Positions 62,852 through 64,000 of a stretch of 64,000 nucleotides of DNA are shown piece after piece. The stretch is from assembly GCA_950054155.1 (NCBI GenBank), contig CATLOT010000016.1, positions 1-64,000 on the forward strand, in the 5' to 3' direction. The first letter of the stretch is position 1. Every line of letters starts with the position of its first letter. The notes under the pieces were generated by a model. The model had not been told where the DNA came from. It worked only from the letters and a program-made list of their open reading frames with translations, and did not search any database. This DNA is from an uncultured Bacteriovoracaceae bacterium. Its GTDB lineage: Bacteria > Bdellovibrionota > Bacteriovoracia > Bacteriovoracales > Bacteriovoracaceae. Made by a program: the position numbers and the translations under genes.

Positions 62852-63955
62852 ATGACCGTTTCGAAAAATATGATCACCCCCCTTCTTTGCCCTCCAGGAA
62901 ATGGCGTCTTCACAGTCAACACCGCAAAAGAGCGCAAAGAACAACTTCACCAGCTTCTCTACCAAACGACCAAAGAAAACGAGATCAAGGAAAAATGGCT
63001 TCACTCTATTGAGAATCTTGAAAACGCAAAGGGAGCGATTCTAGGGATATGCTCTGACTGTGGCGGCGGTATTCAGCGCGGAGCAAATTGGGGACCTCTC
63101 TTTTTACGCCAATCCTTTTACCAGGCCACTCCCTCATTAAATGATGTTATCGACATTGGTGATATTCGTGTTATTCCTCACCTTCTGCATGACAAGTACC
63201 TTAACGAAGAAACAATTGCGAACTGTAAAACGGCACTCTATGGCGATGATAAAGTGCCTTTTAGTGTAAGCCCTCTCAGCATGACAGAAGAGGTCTTAAA
63301 AAAAGTTTACGAGATTAATCCCAAAATCAAGATCCTTTCCTTGGGAGGGGATCACTCAGTCAGCTACCCAACGACTAAGACTTACTTAAAGCATAAAAAA
63401 GAACAAGGTATTAAGGTAGCCCTTATTCACTTTGATGCTCACACTGACCTTTTAACCCAAAGACTTGGGATTGATCTGTGTTTTGGTTCTTGGTGCACCC
63501 ATATTCTTGAAGACCTCCCAAGCGCAGATCACCTCATTCAAATTGGCATCCGCTCAAGCGGTCAGGAGCGTGGGCACTGGGAGTCAACATTTGGTGTCCA
63601 ACAGATCTGGAACCAAGAAGTTTTTGATCAGGGACCCGTTAAGGTTGCTCAAAAAATACTCGCCTTTCTCGAGCAAAAAGAAGTAGATGAGTTGTATATT
63701 AGCTTTGATATTGATGCTCTCGATATCAGTCAGGCCGGGGCAACTGGAACTCCAGAGACCGATGGTCTCAGCTGTGATGATTGCCTTATCTTGATGGAAC
63801 TCTTGTGTGAGAAGTATCCTCTCACGGGTGCAGACCTTATGGAAGTCGCCCCCTTTGTCTCCACTGGCGCGGGCCTAAATCCTGAACCCGAAACAACTCT
63901 CTTAAGTGCGCAATCCATTCTCACTTTCTTTCAGGAGAATATGTGGCCGTCGTAA
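62852..63955 (+). CDS. Ureohydrolase (arginase/agmatinase family)
   Basis: 367 residues, longer than typical arginase (about 300) by an N-terminal part of some 70 residues. The manganese motifs are in order: GGDHSVSYP, FDAHTDL and SFDIDALDIS. Members hydrolyse arginine, agmatine, guanidinobutyrate or formiminoglutamate to urea or formamide and an amine. Substrate cannot be chosen. It overlaps the next gene's start by 13 bases. Confidence 0.9.
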   Translation: MTVSKNMITPLLCPPGNGVFTVNTAKERKEQLHQLLYQTTKENEIKEKWLHSIENLENAKGAILGICSDCGGGIQRGANWGPLFLRQSFYQATPSLNDVIDIGDIRVIPHLLHDKYLNEETIANCKTALYGDDKVPFSVSPLSMTEEVLKKVYEINPKIKILSLGGDHSVSYPTTKTYLKHKKEQGIKVALIHFDAHTDLLTQRLGIDLCFGSWCTHILEDLPSADHLIQIGIRSSGQERGHWESTFGVQQIWNQEVFDQGPVKVAQKILAFLEQKEVDELYISFDIDALDISQAGATGTPETDGLSCDDCLILMELLCEKYPLTGADLMEVAPFVSTGAGLNPEPETTLLSAQSILTFFQENMWPS

Positions 63956-64000
63956 ACTTCCCTCCAGTTGAAACTGCTGATGAAAATGGACTTCTCGCCC
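63943..64000 (+). CDS. aat: Leucyl/phenylalanyl-tRNA-protein transferase, N-terminus (partial)
   Basis: Starts at a GTG six bases after AGGAG, inside the ureohydrolase's last codons. Only 19 codons are visible: VNFPPVETADENGLLA matches the opening of Aat proteins (F-P-P-V-E-A-x-x-x-GLLA), which transfer Leu or Phe to N-terminal Arg/Lys for the N-end rule. Short evidence, so the call is provisional. Confidence 0.6.
   Translation, partial: MAVVNFPPVETADENGLLA

Overview
The window is a gene-dense stretch of chromosome from a Gram-negative bacterium with low-to-moderate GC. The evidence for the envelope type is a TolC-family outer-membrane protein, HldD (LPS heptose), many lipoproteins and beta-barrel candidates. 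The mix also includes FolE2, TrmFO, a bactofilin with a Csd6-like L,D-transpeptidase, FliL, methylmalonyl-CoA epimerase, a DksA-family protein with an apparent sigma-54 promoter, and many secreted proteins of unknown family. This fits a predatory-type bacterium of the Bdellovibrionota, most like Bacteriovorax/Halobacteriovorax. That assignment is inference from gene content only; no rRNA gene is present. No tRNA, rRNA, CRISPR array or prophage was recognised. One insertion sequence is present.

Layout. 1-4.8 kb: a pterin-enzyme gene cut by the window edge, divergent folE2, and a large lipoprotein subtilase. 4.8-15.6 kb: rmuC, then the AapQMP amino-acid uptake genes. The matching binding protein AapJ lies about 5 kb away beyond a plus-strand three-gene operon (CxxCH secreted protein, DUF1501-like lipoprotein, RND exporter), next to an FMN reductase and an XRE regulator. 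15.6-22.4 kb: sugar epimerase/decarboxylase and glycosyltransferase, an EamA permease, TrmFO, NadE and a histone-H1-like lysine/alanine-rich protein. 22.5-30.7 kb: an amino-acid permease fused to Usp domains, an IS element, a metallophosphoesterase, a GGDEF diguanylate cyclase and a 958-residue pseudo-receiver/acidic/coiled-coil protein.

30.8-43.6 kb: an L,D-transpeptidase/bactofilin operon, an M16 peptidase pair (one apparently active, one not), alanine dehydrogenase, a polysaccharide deacetylase, FliL, a parvulin, and a TolC-HlyD-ABC operon whose ABC ATPase domain has lost its catalytic motifs. 43.9-54.4 kb: a cysteine-rich lipoprotein, methylmalonyl-CoA epimerase, a rhomboid-like protein without catalytic residues, M24 peptidase, a one-domain asparaginase, HtpG, Maf, a secreted endonuclease I and an AI-2E-type transporter. 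54.4-64 kb: an ABM monooxygenase, a DksA-like gene with a structured leader, HldD, TatC, a BFD-type [2Fe-2S] protein, methionine aminopeptidase, a 2-hydroxyacid dehydrogenase, a ureohydrolase and the start of aat.

The most noteworthy observations are: the degenerate ABC exporter in a type-I-secretion-like operon; a sigma-54 promoter followed by two stem-loops with AGGA loops ahead of dksA; the pseudo-receiver/coiled-coil protein coupled to a diguanylate cyclase; the cytochrome-like/DUF1501-like/RND operon; and the Csd6-like/bactofilin operon. All functional assignments come from reading motifs by eye; no database search was run.
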